The position numbers were made by a program, and so were the translations under genes. Positions 11,001-23,699 of a stretch of DNA of 64,000 nt are shown here, one piece after another. The DNA comes from Lucifuga dentata (lineage: Eukaryota; Chordata; Actinopteri; Ophidiiformes; Bythitidae): the NCBI GenBank assembly GCA_014773175.1, contig VXCM01002194.1, positions 1-64,000 on the forward strand, in the 5' to 3' direction. The notes under the pieces are model-generated. The model ran no database searches, was not told where the DNA came from, and was given only the letters and a program-made list of their open reading frames with translations. Position 1 is the stretch's first letter. Each line of letters opens with the position of its first letter.

Positions 11001-11832
11001 TTGCGTGCCATTGCGCTCCCGTTTCTATGTATGCAGGTCACCTCCCGAGTCTGGTAGCCCACCTGGATGTCCCAGAATGGACTCTCTTGCCGGTTAAGGC
11101 GATTCCTGGTTCGTTTTTTCTGGATTAGCTCCCTGGTTTCAGGATCTTTGACCCCTCTCTCCCTGAGCCCTCCTCCTTTACCTTTCCTGCGTTTGACTTG
11201 ACGCGCTGACCGGGTCTGTGGGAGGGCGCAAGGGGTCCAGGGCCCAACTCTGAGACTGTACATGCCCTCTGGACCTTTGCAAGGCCCAGGTTTACAAGAC
11301 TGGAACTCGGTTAGATTGGGACAGATGGCACCTCCAAAAAGTGGAGGAACCAGGACACTACGAACCCGGTTCCTAAGGCCTGTCCCACATGTTTTGGAGC
11401 AGGACGTCCATGGAGAGTACTCAGAAACGACACAATCCTGAGGGCAAGGGATCAAACATGCCTGCTCCAGGCGAGGCTTTGGCTCAAAGTACTCACAGAT
11501 GGCATCCTCTGCTGGCGACCCATCAGATTTGAGTATGCAGCCCACCTCGCGGGTCTGTATGCCCTCTTCTCCTCCGCTGCATACGAACGGCCGTGGGGCC
11601 CCAAAGGTCCTTGCTGACACTGGCACGCATTCATTCCAGGCACCGAGTTTCCAGTCATAAAGATCCTTGTGCCAGTCACACACACGGAAACAGTTTCTCT
11701 GATTAGAGGGACGCTGGTCCTGGTCACAGTTGGTGTGAAGAGTTGTCCAGCCATCCACATGAGCGCACCAGACTGCCCGGCTTTGGCTGCCACCCGGACC
11801 ACAGTCGCTGCCCATGCATCTTCCCCATGGAC
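11001..11832 (-). CDS. thsd7a: thsd7a coding exon 2 (first thrombospondin type-1 repeats)
   Basis: Residues 50-326 plus two bases of codon 327. The acceptor is a pyrimidine-rich tract ending CAG at 11833; the donor is AA|GTGAGT at 11001/11000. Thrombospondin type-1 modules visible in order are: residues 50-85 (PWGRC, CGPGG, then WCAHVDGW); about 110-149 (W-x4-W, GIQTREVGC); 183-229 (EYSPWTSCSKTCGTG, ending PPLFGG and CPNLTEF); and 241-317 (GPWTPC and GYQTREVTC). The last module is split by a Lys/Arg-rich insert (about 260-297, containing GVKDPETRELIQKKRTRNR) that is characteristic of THSD7A and unlike THSD7B. N222 (NLT) is a potential N-glycosylation site. THSD7A is a large type I membrane protein of endothelial cells, neurons and podocytes, implicated in vessel patterning and in human membranous nephropathy. 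Confidence 0.97.
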
Positions 11833-12566
11833 CTGGAAAACAAATAACGGTGATGGAATTACACAGGGAAACATATGAAACAATAAACGTTTTAGCTACA
11901 GGCGTAACTTCCACACACACACACAAAAAAAAAAGGCTGTTTGGTCTACGTTGTAAGAAACCTCAGTAGGAAATACCTTTATCACATAACAAAGCACCAT
12001 CGAGATGCTGCCAAAAAAATAGGAAAACAATGAATAGTCTGGTCTATTTTAATGATATTAATAATATTTAATATTCTTTAGATTGAAAGAATTACAAGAT
12101 TTTGTAGAGGTTGCGATGATTAAAAACAAAGCATAAATACAACGTTATGAATGGATGGTTAGTACAGAATTAATGAACATGCTGTATTTACAGTGTATGG
12201 ATCAATGAAGATCAATGCTGCCATTTCAAAACCATACTCTGCCTTCAAAACAGAAATTCATTTGCAAACAGTTAGCACATCTTCACTCTGTCTGTAAACA
12301 AATCAAACCTTCTAAACCTGAAACAAGATGAAGATTTAATTTGCTACATTGCAGTTTTAGTGTAAATTGAAGATGAAAATACATTATGGCATGTAAAGCC
12401 TACTGAGCGCGACACAATGAATTCACAGACATGTCTCGTGCGTTCCTTGATATAAAACGTGTTGACGAGCTGTTGGCAACCCACAGGAATTAATTTGAGT
12501 GCAACAATTATGTCGGACTACATGAAATGTGAAACAATCTGTTGCCTCTTTTTGCACTGCAGATGC

Positions 12567-12602
12567 AAAAAAAAAAAAAAAAAANAAAAAAAAAAAAAAA
12601 AA
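12567..12602. repeat. Poly(A) run with an N
   Basis: A homopolymer with an N at 12585, probably a contig join. Confidence 0.9.
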
Positions 12603-13314
12603 GTTTTCAAGTATATGTTGTGTTTGTTTAAAATTGTTTGTTGTGCATTAGCTCTATTGACACCCAGCAGGAATTAGCACAACTTCAGTAAACCTTACTT
12701 TACAAGTGAGGCCAGCTGACGAAATACATCAGAAACCCAACACACAGATGCAGTAAAGGGTTAATAATGCAAAATACAACATTTACATTTAGTAAGGTAA
12801 GGTAATAGTAATAATACTTTGCCATTTTTTTTATGGCTTGAGAACAGGGATTTCTTGTCTTTTCTGAAGTATTGTGTGATGTGGGTTGCCAACTCAGAGC
12901 ACTGGCATCCTTTGGTGGTCAACTAATATTAAAGCCTGTGGCGGTGAGGCGGTTAAGATGTGCAGCATGTGTCACAATTGTGATCACAATGTCCCCTCAC
13001 AGGTTTTCAATCCAAACAAACCCTGATTAGCTTCTCCACTGACGGAGGGAGTGCTGATCATTGAAATGAGCTGGTGCGTTGCTTTCAGTTGGAAGGAAAA
13101 CCTGCAGCCTCTCGGCCCTCTATGGCCCGTGGTTTGACATGTCCTCTACACTGTCCAACCTGCAATAAAGGCTAAATGCAAACCTGCTCATGATTGCTAT
13201 AATGGTTTACAATATCAGTCACTCCTCCAGATATATTCTAAGATATTGAAACACTCAGCATGAGCTAATACATATTAAATATGTTTATTCTGCACTGAAT
13301 GTTCAATAAACTAC

Positions 13315-13349
13315 TAAAAAAAAAAAAAAAAANAAAAAAAAAAAAAAAA
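13315..13349. repeat. Poly(A) run with an N
   Basis: A homopolymer with an N at 13333. It follows GTTCAATAAACTACT, which could be the degraded 3' end of a retroposon, but too little remains to classify. Confidence 0.9.
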
Positions 13350-16300
13350 GATTTCATAGCACATATATAGCGCTACTGTTTTCCATCTTTTACAGAATCT
13401 ATGAATATACAAATGTGGGCTCATCCACCAGCCTCAGTGGTCTGGTTACACTCTGTTCTGAACAAGATATCACAGACACAAACCACACGCATCACTGGAA
13501 TGAAGAAATCAAGCTGATTCTAACCACGTTTCACCTCTGCACATTCAGAAACCATGATTGGCTTCCACTGATTTTGATGCTCCGAATTGTGCTCGTACAT
13601 GTGCACATGGCCAACTCAGATTTGAAGGACAAACGGAGACGTCTTCCTCCTTCAGCAGAGGAATGTGAAAGCAGCTTCTAGTGAGAAACTCTGCACATGC
13701 ATCAATCTGTGCAATAAAAGTCAGACATCCACAGGAAGGAAACAGAAAAAAATACATTTTTGAGAGGGAGGAGGTCTTTAACTATTCTGCTTTAGTACAG
13801 AAAGCTTCTCCATCATCCTTCTGAACTGTCCTAACCATGTCAGACACAGCGTGGCTGTTGTCTCACAGGAAACGGTGTAGCTTCTCATTTATCCTCACAT
13901 TCATACAGTAGGTTACTGATTATAACAGCTTGTGGCCTGGGGCTGATTGGACCTTGAGTGGTGGGTGGAGATGAAGATGAGGGTGGTCTTGTAGAGTTAA
14001 AAATCTGTCCAAGCACATTTCCAGCACTGAATACCTCAGATGACATGCTGTTTGTATCCTCCTCTCTCATATCTGATATGGCTGACAGGATTTAGTTTAA
14101 GTCAACAAGTTGACACGTCCACAGGAGCCTCACAGCATCTTCAGCATTAATGTGGTTTACTCCTCACTACATCAGTACACTCGATCAATGTCTGACTCTA
14201 AGCATGGATGACATTTTTAGATCGCATCAAGCTCTTTTCGCTAATTTTTAATGTACTTCGACTTGGAGGCAAAAGCATTTGGCATACTAATGTTCTCTAC
14301 TGTTTGTCTGAGTCGTTGAAAACTTGGTAATATTTTTTATTCTTATTTTCATTTTTCCTCCAATAATAGAAAAAGGCTACGTGAAGGTTTTGGTTTTAGA
14401 ATTCAAACAGATGAGACAGTGATTGGTGTCTCCAGAGCTGACACTGAGCTTTCATGAGGACAAATAAACTATGTTAAATAAACCTCACCGTACATCCCAG
14501 CCTGGTCTAACATTCCATCCTACAGATGTTACTTTTGTTTCCCCGCATATCTCTCTGACTCTCACACTCAACACTCTGATTATACTCAGTATTTAACCAG
14601 TGAATGTGGAGTCAAACAGGTTGTCACATGAGAAAAATCACAAGTCTTATCCAGCCTTATATCTAGCACAGCAGGGGGTCTGCCTGGAGCAGCATCTTGT
14701 CCCCTTACAATTGCATCCTGTTCTTTGAGTGTGGGATAATGTATGTGCTGATATGGTGTAAAATGTATGTTTTAAATGATATATCATACATTCTAAGTCA
14801 TTCAATACTTGTTCTTCTCTCATAATGAACTAGTATAACTGAAAAGATATGATATTTGATTTTTTTTTTTTCTTCCTGTAGCTTGAGGGCTTTGGAAACC
14901 TCTCTAGAACCCCTGGGAGGCCTAGACCCCCCCACACTGTGCACTGTTACTTTAAACAATATATTTGGAGTGTAATATCCCCACTGTCAGGGTGAGAGTC
15001 TGATTTCTGACTGGCCCCCGAGTGTCCATTTAATGAACAGCTTCTCTGTTCCAACAGGGTCGGCTTCACTAATGAAAGGGTCACTGTGTTTTTCTCTTGG
15101 CTTGGCTTGTTTATTATTTCTCAAAATCCACACAATCTCACTTTCGCGCTCGGGGACACGACCTTCCTCCTTGCCAGGGTCGGGGTTCATTTCAGGATCA
15201 TCTTGACTGCCTAAGCTTCGCTGCTGATCCAACGGACAGCAAATGTGTCTCGGCTTTGAATCTGTCATTTTTAACTAAATGGAAAGGTCAAATGAAATAT
15301 GGCTATATGGTTTGTCTCAATCAGTAAAATGGAGTGTCAGCGAAGCACTGTGGGGCCAAAGCTCTGTTAAGAAACGTGTATTAAAAGCTTTAATATGATG
15401 GAACCTGAACTGTGACTGAATGCTGTGAAAAGCCCTGTATTATTTCAAGCAGCAGCAGGCTGAGGGGTAAAAGTGAGTAAATGTACATACTGTTTAAACC
15501 TGAGGTCTCTTGGGATTTATGCTCTCACACAGTTCCTGTAAGTGAGAATGAGTTCAGTCAACTTGCCAGATGAAATCAAGGCATGAAGAGATGATTTTAC
15601 AGCAGTTTGATTTCACAGGAGGGATTTATTTTAGGAATGCCTCTAACAAACACACATTCTTATAGTGTTTTCATACTTTGAGAGGCCCATAAAAGCATAA
15701 ATGTATCAAATTCCTGGTTCAACTAAAATTTCAACTTGTTTGATTAATCAGAAAATTGATCTATATTTTCCAAAACAGATGTCAGTTTAAGTAATATTTC
15801 TATTGTGAAATTGGCATATTATATACGTTAAAGGACCTCCCAACACTACAAAAATGAGGGAAAATAACAAAAAGCATATCTCACTTTAACATCTGACCAT
15901 ATTGTTTCTACTCTCTTCTTGCCATTTGAGCTGTTAAAAAGCAAGTTTTTATGTAGTGTTGCAGCTAAATGAACAATAAGAGCTACAATGTGATAATTGC
16001 TTGTAAGTATTACAACACTGAACTTGCCATGTTGTGTCACATGAGCCTCAGGAGAGCAACATGTTGGCCAAGAGCTAGAAAACAAATGAGGCAAAGCTAA
16101 CTGCGCTGTTATTGTGTTTAAAGAGCAGCGCCTTTAGTTGCAATAAAGAATAGTTCCCTTGTGGATCAAAGATATAAAATGCTGCAATTCATGGTATGCA
16201 GTTCCTTTTGGAGCATCGTCAAAAGATCGCTGCTTAGGACCAGAGGGACATCCCCGTTTTTATTTAATGGATCACACTGTACATCAAGGATTGGCAAGGA

Positions 16301-16611
16301 AAAGAGCAAACATTATCAAAAGAAAAGACCAGAGGCTAATACTTAACATCTGAAGGAATGCTTTGAGCTGCTTAGCATTCATGGATGATTGTTAACCCCA
16401 GCCTGCGTTCCGTGTGATCGGTGCTCTTGGCTGTGCGGCACGAAGCCACATCGACTGAAGCTCACCTCTCCCACTCAATCTAAATTTCAATTGCTGTAAT
16501 ACCATGATTGCATGGCTTGAAGGAGCTTCTTTGATGACTCTTACTCTTCATATCCACTATAAAGCAACATGGAACTGCTAGGCAGGCAGTTGAACAAATT
16601 ACAAAATATAT

Positions 16612-17110
16612 TAATTAGGTGAATTCATAAAACATAGAACCAGAATTATATCGATAAGGGCAAATATTGTCAAGCAACCATGTTCCTTCATTCCTAAACA
16701 CCTGTTACTGGCATCTTTTAGGAAAGAGGCAGTATTTCCTTACTGACATGTTTGGAAGGCAATTTGTAAAACAAACCATCACACAAATATTAAAGGACCA
16801 TACCATCCTGTTCTGCATGTTTGAGTCTAATATATTCAATTTTCATATGAAAATTGAATATATTAGGCTCAAACATGCAAAAGGTGTGGTATGGTCCTTT
16901 AAGACCTGTTTCAGTCTGGTGGTAAATTTCAGTGGTAAGAAATCTGGGTGATGTTTTAAACTGTAGTTGCCTCACATGTGTTAGAGATCAGTAAGTCCAA
17001 TAGATAAAGGGAAGGGAAGCTTTATGAATGAGGTTCAATTATTGCAGCCCTTATTTAGTGTGACACTGTGTAGTTTGTGTGATGTTGTATGAATTCTGCC
17101 CATATTTGTT
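16612..17110 (+). repeat. Interspersed repeat, family B, interrupted by family A hairpin
   Basis: This copy shares ordered blocks with 29043-29380, 30215-30312 and 43560-43945: GAATTCATAAAACA, AAGGGCAAATA, ACACCTGTTA, CTTTTAG, GACCTGTTTCAGTCTGGTGG with AAATTTCAGTGGTAAG, TTGCCTCA-ATGTGTTAG, and AGCTTTATGAATGAG. The 113-bp family A hairpin sits inside it at 16790-16902. The class is unknown. Confidence 0.7.
16790..16902. mobile_element. Family A hairpin: two terminal repeats with no interior
   Basis: An almost perfect 113-bp palindrome. The left arm starts TTAAAGGACCATACCA, the right arm ends TGGTATGGTCCTTTAA, and they meet at TTTTCATATGAAAA. Only a few mismatches lie in the arms, near 16806-16813. 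All of the roughly 350-bp internal region present in the 2481-3042 copy is gone. It is inserted within family B. Confidence 0.9.
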
Positions 17111-18289
17111 TCAGTTTTTATCTTGGTTCCTCTCTACAAATAGGGCACATGATAACTCAATAATAGTAATCTCACAACCTAATTACAGCAACTTTATCTG
17201 TTATTACCATGCATTGACCTTTGGAATCCTTTTTGTATACTATGGGTATAAAAAAAAAAGAAACAGAAAAGCTAATTTCATTGGACAAAACCAGTGCATG
17301 CTTATCGCTGTGCAGTATTAAGAAATTGAGGGAGCTACACCTCTAATCTAGCCATAGTTGAAAGGTGCTGGTTAGAAACTTGTGACACAGCAGAACATGT
17401 GCTCAGCCTTTAAAAAATTAAGCTCATTTGTTACTAGATATCTCACTCAAACAAGGGGAAGCAGCATCATTAAGCTGCAAAGCCCCTGAAATTAAACTGA
17501 TGCACAATGACATGGAAGCAATCAAAAGTGAACACTGCGGAGGGAGAACGGGCTTGTTCTGCTGTTTACAGATAAGTTGTGCTGTTTTGTTAGCTCATAA
17601 ACAAGCCCAGAGGATGGAGGAGTGACAAGATAAATTAGAGAGGAGATACACCAAGCATCCGCCTGCTCAGCGGTGATGCTATTGCTGTAGGCAACATTAG
17701 AGAAATCATCTAGACTGTTGGGAGTCAAAGATCAGGGCCAGGGATGGCTGCACATGGAGCTCCTAACACATATTTTCTTACTCCATTGAATTTATACATC
17801 AGAATCAGTTTACTGGTCATGGCCAAAATCAGGGAAACTGACCCTTATTACATTTAAGATGACTGGTTTGAAACGTTTTGCTCAGGTTTGAAACAGTGAA
17901 TGGGTTGGGACTTTTGTTGCATTAAGTATCAGTTTAGTTTGGTTTGACACAGAACAGGCAAAACCAAATTAAATCAAGTCGTGAGAATTGTTGCTGCACT
18001 CAATGGTTAGAAATGTCTGGGGATGGGAGCAAGGAAATCAAAACAGGAAGGAGTGTGCTGGGGTAGCTATGTATCTCGGAACAAAAACAGAACTGGCATA
18101 TATTCCTAAATTTAGTCATCATTTGAGTCATGCACCAAGATGAACTATGCCAGTAGATGTTCTTCTCTAGATGCTTTAACAGGAGAATGAATCGTGTATG
18201 GACCTCATACAACATGCTAATCTTCAACATGTTAATCCAAAAAGGCATTAGGTAAAATTGATATATTATTATCTTTTTGCAGCATCCAT

Positions 18290-18515
18290 TTGGATACCCT
18301 TGTAGCTGTATAAGGAACTAGTTTGGATCATGTTCCCTCAACAAACCACTCCAGAGTTCATTTGACCAAGACCACTTTCTCAAAAGCGTCTTGATGCAAT
18401 TGTTTTGGTCCAAACCTGAGTTTGACTTCTGTGTTCAGACGAGCTCAAAAGAATCATAACAAGGGGGAAATATACAAGAGTCAGATTCAATTGGACTCAA
18501 CCACATAGGCATGAA
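18290..18515. repeat. Interspersed repeat, family D, second copy
   Basis: Shares AACAAACCACT, GACCACTTTCTCAAAAG, GTGTTCAGAC, AACAAGGGGGA and ACCACATAGGCATGAAAACA with 3060-3312, in the same order and orientation. Boundaries are approximate. Confidence 0.55.
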
Positions 18516-19007
18516 AACACAGCATGAGTTAGCTTACCTTCTCAGGCTCTAGTGCACCAATTTCAGTCTTTTCTTTTAATGTCTCCCTCTATTCCCCTGA
18601 TATTAGGGATCAGGGATACTGAATTGATGGAGTCCTCTATTAAACTGCAGTTCAAATGAGCCATGCTTGTTTTACAATTGACATTTATCGGTGTCCAACA
18701 CAATTTGACCTTTGGAACACAAATTTCCAAAGGTCAAAAGCAATGGCCGGCACAGACAAGAAAGATAATGTCAAATCTGTCACTTGCTGTAAAATAAACT
18801 CCTAATATCTCATTATACATTTTCAAATTGCTCATCAGCCCAATAAATGTACATGCACACACCTGCTAACCTCTATTTGTGAACATAGCACGAGTGCAAA
18901 CAATGACAACAAAACAACAGAATGCATCGCTGCACATTCATGGTCCAGTAAAGAATCCTGCTTCACCTTCAAAACAAACCGTTGACATTGCTGTAGAAGA
19001 GATTGAT

Positions 19008-19041
19008 AAAAAAAAAAAAAAAAANAAAAAAAAAAAAAAAA
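19008..19041. repeat. Poly(A) run with an N
   Basis: A homopolymer with an N at 19025. Confidence 0.9.
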
Positions 19042-20559
19042 TAAGACAGATAGACTGTGGATTCCTAGTATGTTTGTTGTGGGCTTTTTAAATGTCCTCT
19101 ACTCTCTGGTTTGAGTTTACTGAAGGATGAAGAAGGACCACGGCCACTGGCCTTAAGTAATGGAACTGGGTTTGACATTACTTATGCTGTGCTGTTGTAC
19201 TCAACATGCCAATCACAACAGCCTGCAAAGTCTGATTTAAGAGAGTGAACCACCCAGATTCAACAGCAACCCTGCTTGCATTTTCCACAACCACACACTC
19301 ACTAATAAGAGGGTAGTTCATCTTATGAACAAGCCTGGTGGCACACAAGAAATGATTGCCGATATTATTACGGGGAGCCTGAGAGACGAGTTTTCTTGTT
19401 CTCTTTGGGATAAATTTTAGTATACTTTAGTATACCTGGAAACAAATTTGCTGTAGCAAAATGCTCAAGCATGTATGATTTTTTCTACAACTTGACATAT
19501 ATTGAAAGAAAAGATGAACATCATGGTGAAAAAAAGAAAAATCAAGACACATTAGCAACAACAAAAGTACATGGTGTAGTCTAAAAGGCTGTGATGGGAA
19601 AAATACCCTCTGCATTTTAAGCAGACGCACTGAAAAGAAAACAGAGCAAAAACAGGGAAGCTGGGTTCTTCACTGTCAAGATAAAAATAAACAGGATACA
19701 AGTGTGCAGCCCTGATTTATCTTTATCTTCAAAGAAAGGAATGTTCTTTTTTTTGAGATGGTACAAACATTATAATCCTCTGCTGGTGACCACTGAGCAG
19801 CTTCAGGTCTTTTGTTTTGTTGATTTAAGACGATCTGAGGTGACAGGCCTGTGGAAGCCGCCCCTAAAGGGGGTGAGAGAGTCTGGTAAAGGGTAAGAGA
19901 TGAGAAAGGAAGTTTCAGTGCCACACACCAAATCTACCCTGTGGATGAAAACCGTCCATCTGCGAGGAGCCGCACCGGCAGGTTTTACATGAGCAACAGG
20001 GACTGTTAAAGTTGCTTTACTGCGAGCGAGAACACAAGAGCAAGAATGTGAAATACACATGGTACGAGGCTTGTTTTCCCAGTGGAGAGTATTATTCTAG
20101 TCAGGATGTGGTGTTTTGTCATAATCTCCTCCTCACGTGAATGTGTTTTCTGTAGCTTTACAAGAACCAACGATGAAAGCATGATGACATTTTTTCATAA
20201 CATTGAGCTTAAAATAGAAAACAAAGAGGCAGCCCTCCTCAGCTAAAATCCAAGACTGACAGTCGTGTTTCTGCACTTTCTGCACGTCCACATATAGCAC
20301 ACCGGGGGTGGACACAAGATCATTAACACCTGTGCCTCCTACAGTCATGCAACCAATAGCCTTGCAACAGCTTTGTGAAGCTTCCACAGTTTTCACATAG
20401 GTACTGATTCAGTTCTGTGGAAATTTTGATGTTTTGTTGTTGTACTGCATTATGTTGTAGTATGTTATATGTACAGTAGTTTGCAACTGCCATATGATGC
20501 CATGTTTGTGTGATGGTAGGGAGGAAAATATCAGGGAGACCACAAAACGTAAGTAAATG

Positions 20560-20775
20560 GCACTGAAGTAGTACTGTCTGAGCATATATTTTAGTTAGAT
20601 CTGGATCAAAATCTGGATTTGGGCTAAATCTCACCTGTTGATAGTTAATCATTGGATACACATGCCTGATCCAGATCCAGATCAAAATCGAATGGATTCT
20701 TCCTTCACTCATATTACAAAATGTAACTGAATCCGTCTGTTACTTTTTGAGATATCCTATGGAGAAACAGACAAA
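20560..20775 (+). repeat. Interspersed repeat, family C, truncated copy
   Basis: The blocks GATCTGGATCAAAATCTGGA, GGGCTAAAT, ACCTGTTGATAGTTAATCAT and TTTTTGAGATATCCT occur in the same order at 62880-63160. Only the right half of the family is present. Confidence 0.6.
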
Positions 20776-21157
20776 ACAAATGGAAATGAAAACTCAACTT
20801 GTTTAGTAGACATAATTGGGGCTGCAACTAACTCCTATTTTCAGTATTACATTTGTTTAATTTCTTGTTTCATTGATGATTTTTTTTTTTTTTCATTTAA
20901 TCTATTAATCTTTTTAGTCTATAAAATGCCAAAATCATTTCACAGCTGTTTGGACACCTGTATCATCTAGTAAAACACTGACATATTTAAATTTACAAAA
21001 AATAGTAAAAAGGAAGCAAATTGTCACTTTTAATAAGCAGATTTAGCAGAAGTTTGCTTTTTATTATTATTCTTTCAGCTCTAAATATGACAGTCAAATA
21101 CAACAACAGCAAAAGCTACATCCCGTAAAGTGACTACTGACTGAAGAATAAGACACT

Positions 21158-21490
21158 CAGAGAGCGCATACCTCTGCCAAGGCCAACAAAATCCTGATCA
21201 AAAAAAAGAAGACCCTAAAATTATCCATATTTGGATCACCACCAAAATAAACATATATTCTTTTTATTAAAATAAATGAGCCACCATGCTATATTTTATT
21301 TAAATCGGTCCATTAGCATTGATTTTATAGGCTAAAAACTTCCTCTGGATCATGGAGCCAGAATATGATCTGGATCACCACCAAATTTTAATTAGTTCAT
21401 CCTCTTAACATTTTCTATCTGCTCCCAAAATTTCATTCAAATCCATCCGTAACTTTTCAGGATATCCTGCTAACAAACACCTCTGATCAC
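21158..21490 (+). repeat. Interspersed repeat, family C
   Basis: Starts AGAGAGCGCATACCTCTGCC and ends with AACTTTTCAGGATATCCTGC and AACAAACACC. This is a very common teleost repeat whose left end reads like ACTCAGAGAGCGCATACCTC. It contains two GGATCACCACCAAA blocks. The transposon class is not certain. Confidence 0.7.
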
Positions 21491-22712
21491 ATAACCTCCC
21501 ACACAACAATAACTGAACATGATAACGATATTTTTGGCATTATACTGTTAGACTGAACAGCTGTTGATGGCATGTAATGTTTAACATTTTACCATCTGCA
21601 ATTTCAGTGCGAATCCCTTTTTTAACAGTAATACTGAGCATGTAGTAGGTGGATAATCTTTTGCATTTAGTGGATTAAGCTCTTGTGAGATGAAGCAGTA
21701 TCACTGACAATCTGTGAATAAATGAAAATGGTTGAAAGTGCAGCCAGCATGAAATGGAGGTGGAGTATTAAGACTGTTGTGGTGGCATGAGCTTGTTAGT
21801 GCAGAGGTGTGGGAGATAATAGATTAAAGGAGTAAAGTGTGATTTTCCGTGTGCATCAGTGCATGGCTGCTGTGGTGTATCTGCATGTGTTTTTGTGTGC
21901 AGGTGCCACCTTTGTTCCAGGAGGGGGGGCAGCAGGTTGATGATGTAGCTGTCACTTTATTAAGATAAATTTTCCAATCACATGGTGCGATCTCCCACCC
22001 TCAGGAGCGCCAGCATCAGGGATTAGATTACCACCACCCACAATGCATCGGGCTTTACCTCAATTCAATAGAAAATTAATACTAAACTGGGACACTCTGC
22101 AACCCTGCCTCCTAAAGAAGCATTAAATTAGCTCTGGGGAGGAGTAGCAAAACAAAAGAAATCATGGCGATAACACTATTATGCATTAGCTAATTTAAAA
22201 ATACTAAATGTGGGATCTACCTGGGCAATATATCATTGGAAAATTTGTCATACAACGCAAATAAAAATATTACAGACAACTGTGGTTTGCTTCAGGTTTG
22301 GCTCAGTTTCCTGTTAATAAGAGAAAACTGTTCTTGTGAACACAGCAACAAGCTGAGGAAATAATGAAAAACGGCAACATAAATCAGCTCACAAGGGATT
22401 TGTAGTACAACATGATATCTCTTGGCGTTATTGCAGTTCACTCAACACTGATACTGTTTGAAAAGTTACCTTCAGGAAATTCTACCAGCAGTTTCATTAT
22501 ATAGCGTTACGCTCAGCTAAAGTGAGAATCCAGTTGTATTCCCAGGCAGGCAGTTCATATCAGGCCACTGGAACCTTTTCATTTTTCTGCTTCAACAAAG
22601 CTTGGAACGACAGAAAACAACTACAATAACTCTTTTAAGTATCACCAAACACCACAGGAAAATGGAAGTCATCCCAAAATGATATTCCAAGGTCAAAAGT
22701 CAGAGGATGCAA

Positions 22713-22811
22713 GTAAAGCCCCATGGTGAAAGGTATGAACTCCAATTGAAAACATTTTTGTATAATTATTATTACTAGAGTTCATACCTTCCATCATGGG
22801 GCTTTGCTTAC
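22713..22811. mobile_element. Short hairpin element with about 30-bp arms
   Basis: The left arm GTAAAGCCCCATGGTGAAAG with GTATGAACTC is the inverse of the right arm GAGTTCATACCTTCCATCAT with GGGGCTTTGCTTAC. They are separated by about 35 bp of AT-rich DNA. The only differences are a 3-bp gap and two or three substitutions. It is a miniature inverted-repeat element or a structured non-coding site; there is only one copy in the window. Confidence 0.7.
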
Positions 22812-23215
22812 ATTCTCCAATCAGCTAAAGAAAGTATTCCATTATTTCCAAATTAGTCAAAATTGCCTTAGACTACAAAAACACCTACAAGGACTCCCTC
22901 AAATCCAAAAAAAGCATGTAAAGATTCCCACTCATCTTCCTACAAAATGCATCCAATCATCCACCCAAGCACCCTCCCACACCCACATCTCTATCAACTC
23001 CCATCCCCACCCCTTCCATCTCCATTCCACATGCTTTCCCACCCAAACATACACCCATATACCCTGGGTTCTCTGTCCTGCAGCCCTCCTGATTTCCCCC
23101 CTTCCCAGCAATGGCATAGTTCTCTTCAAAGAGAGCAACAAAGTTGGCATTTAATTTTGGTATGTAAAAATAATAATAGAAAGGAAAAGCATGATGAAAT
23201 GCTTTATAAACTAGA

Positions 23216-23660
23216 GGGTGTTCATAGAGCACATACCTCCATCAAAGGCAAACAGTCTGAATAAGTTCTTTTTTTCAAAGTCCACCTTTAACTGTCATTT
23301 ACTTGGAATAAAAGATAAAAAAAAAAAAAAANAAAAAAAAAAAAAACAACACCAACATCATCATCTTCCGGATCTATGTACGTAACTAGTAAAGTTACGA
23401 AACTAGTAAAGTAAATGCTACTGCTACTGCTGAATCAGCATCATCTTAGCTACACATTGGTGGCAGTTGCATGTTTCTAGTCTTATTGTTAATGTACACC
23501 AATGTGACCCCTGTATGGACAAATATTTTAATCCATCAGATCGGAATCGTTAACTGGATCTGGGCGGAACTGCACCTGTTGATAATTCATCAGAGGATGC
23601 AAATGCCTGAATTTTTAAAATTAAGACTGATGGCTTAGTTTTTGAAAAATACACAAAAAT
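23216..23660 (+). repeat. Interspersed repeat, family C, with A run and N
   Basis: Begins TAGAGCACATACCTCCATCA and carries the internal block CTGAATCAGCATCATCTTAG, the CTGGATCTGGGCGGAACTGC block and TTGATAATTCATCAGAGGAT. The middle is an A run with an N at 23332. The layout matches 62697-63215. Confidence 0.7.
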
Positions 23661-23699
23661 GTGGAAAAATGCCCTGCAATGTTTCTTTTTTCTTTTTCC

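Noticed and set aside
11452..11883. 143-residue minus-strand ORF overlapping exon 2
   Set aside because: It is an alternate-frame shadow of thsd7a exon 2. It has no thrombospondin pattern, unlike the true frame.
15829..15850. Possible further family A copy (TTAAAGGACC)
   Set aside because: Only the first ten bases match. The following sequence has none of the family A words.
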